DNA from: HGM13006 sp964527315
GTDB lineage: Bacteria; Bacillota; Clostridia; Oscillospirales; Oscillospiraceae
Direction of reading: 5' to 3'
DNA: 5,681 nucleotides
Assembly (NCBI GenBank): GCA_964527315.1
Contig: CAZGOQ010000141.1
Span: 1-5,681, forward strand
How positions within the stretch are numbered: position 1 is the first letter of the stretch; each line of letters begins with the position of its first letter. Made by a program: the position numbers and the translations under genes. The notes below the pieces were generated by a model. It worked only from the letters and a program-made list of their open reading frames with translations. It was not told the origin of the DNA and made no database searches. This document shows positions 5,598 through 5,681 of the stretch, in pieces.

Positions 5598-5681
5598 TGG
5601 AAAAATTTATAGAGCAGTTCTTGTTTTGTAGCTTTACAATTGATGTGAGACTGAGGGTAGACGAAAGCGATTGAGTTCATT

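Noticed and set aside
5612..5640. Plus-strand promoter based on TACAAT at 5635-5640
   Set aside because: The corresponding -35 position is poor and no plus-strand gene begins before the window ends.
1..5681. CRISPR array, tRNA, rRNA or known riboswitch
   Set aside because: I saw no regularly spaced repeats, no tRNA-like cloverleaf and no conserved riboswitch core on either strand.

Overview
The window carries four genes, all on the minus strand. Read in the direction of transcription, from high to low coordinates, they are a LysR-type regulator (5331-4414), a large flavin/iron-sulfur ene-reductase of the old yellow enzyme/2,4-dienoyl-CoA reductase/enoate reductase class (4244-2226), an IT-superfamily (SLC13-like) organic-anion permease (2203-764), and the N-terminal part of an IS5/IS1182-type transposase (478 to the window edge). 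The remaining sequence is short and mostly regulatory.

Likely source (inference): an anaerobic Firmicute, probably a clostridial gut bacterium near the Oscillospiraceae/Ruminococcaceae. The reasons are strong AGGAGG-type ribosome binding sites, mid-range GC with AT-rich intergenic regions, the class of reductase (frequent in anaerobic Clostridia) and the transposase type. No ribosomal or other phylogenetic marker is present, so this is a soft assignment.

Region by region. 5681-5332: a promoter (TTGACA-17-TAGGAT) and a roughly 230-nt leader ahead of the regulator, with an imperfect dyad over the -10 box and a doubtful small reading frame ending just before the regulator start. 5331-4414: the LysR regulator. 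4413-4245: a compact control region with a 14-bp perfect hairpin after the regulator, a 10-bp perfect inverted repeat, a TATAAT box with almost no -35 match, and a strong ribosome binding site. 4244-764: the reductase and permease, 22 nt apart and almost certainly one transcript. 763-479: the operon terminator hairpin and the upstream flank of the insertion sequence. 478-1: the transposase 5' half.

How the genes fit together (inference): the permease imports an organic anion, the cytoplasmic reductase reduces an activated C=C bond of that compound or a derivative using NAD(P)H, and the LysR protein senses the substrate or a product and activates the operon. The inverted repeat is centred about 67 nt before the predicted transcription start, where LysR proteins classically bind, and the promoter lacks a good -35 box, as activator-dependent promoters do. 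The substrate cannot be read from the sequence. The most unusual protein feature is the iron-sulfur cysteine region of the reductase, which has five cysteines and a long insert where the family normally has four closely spaced ones.
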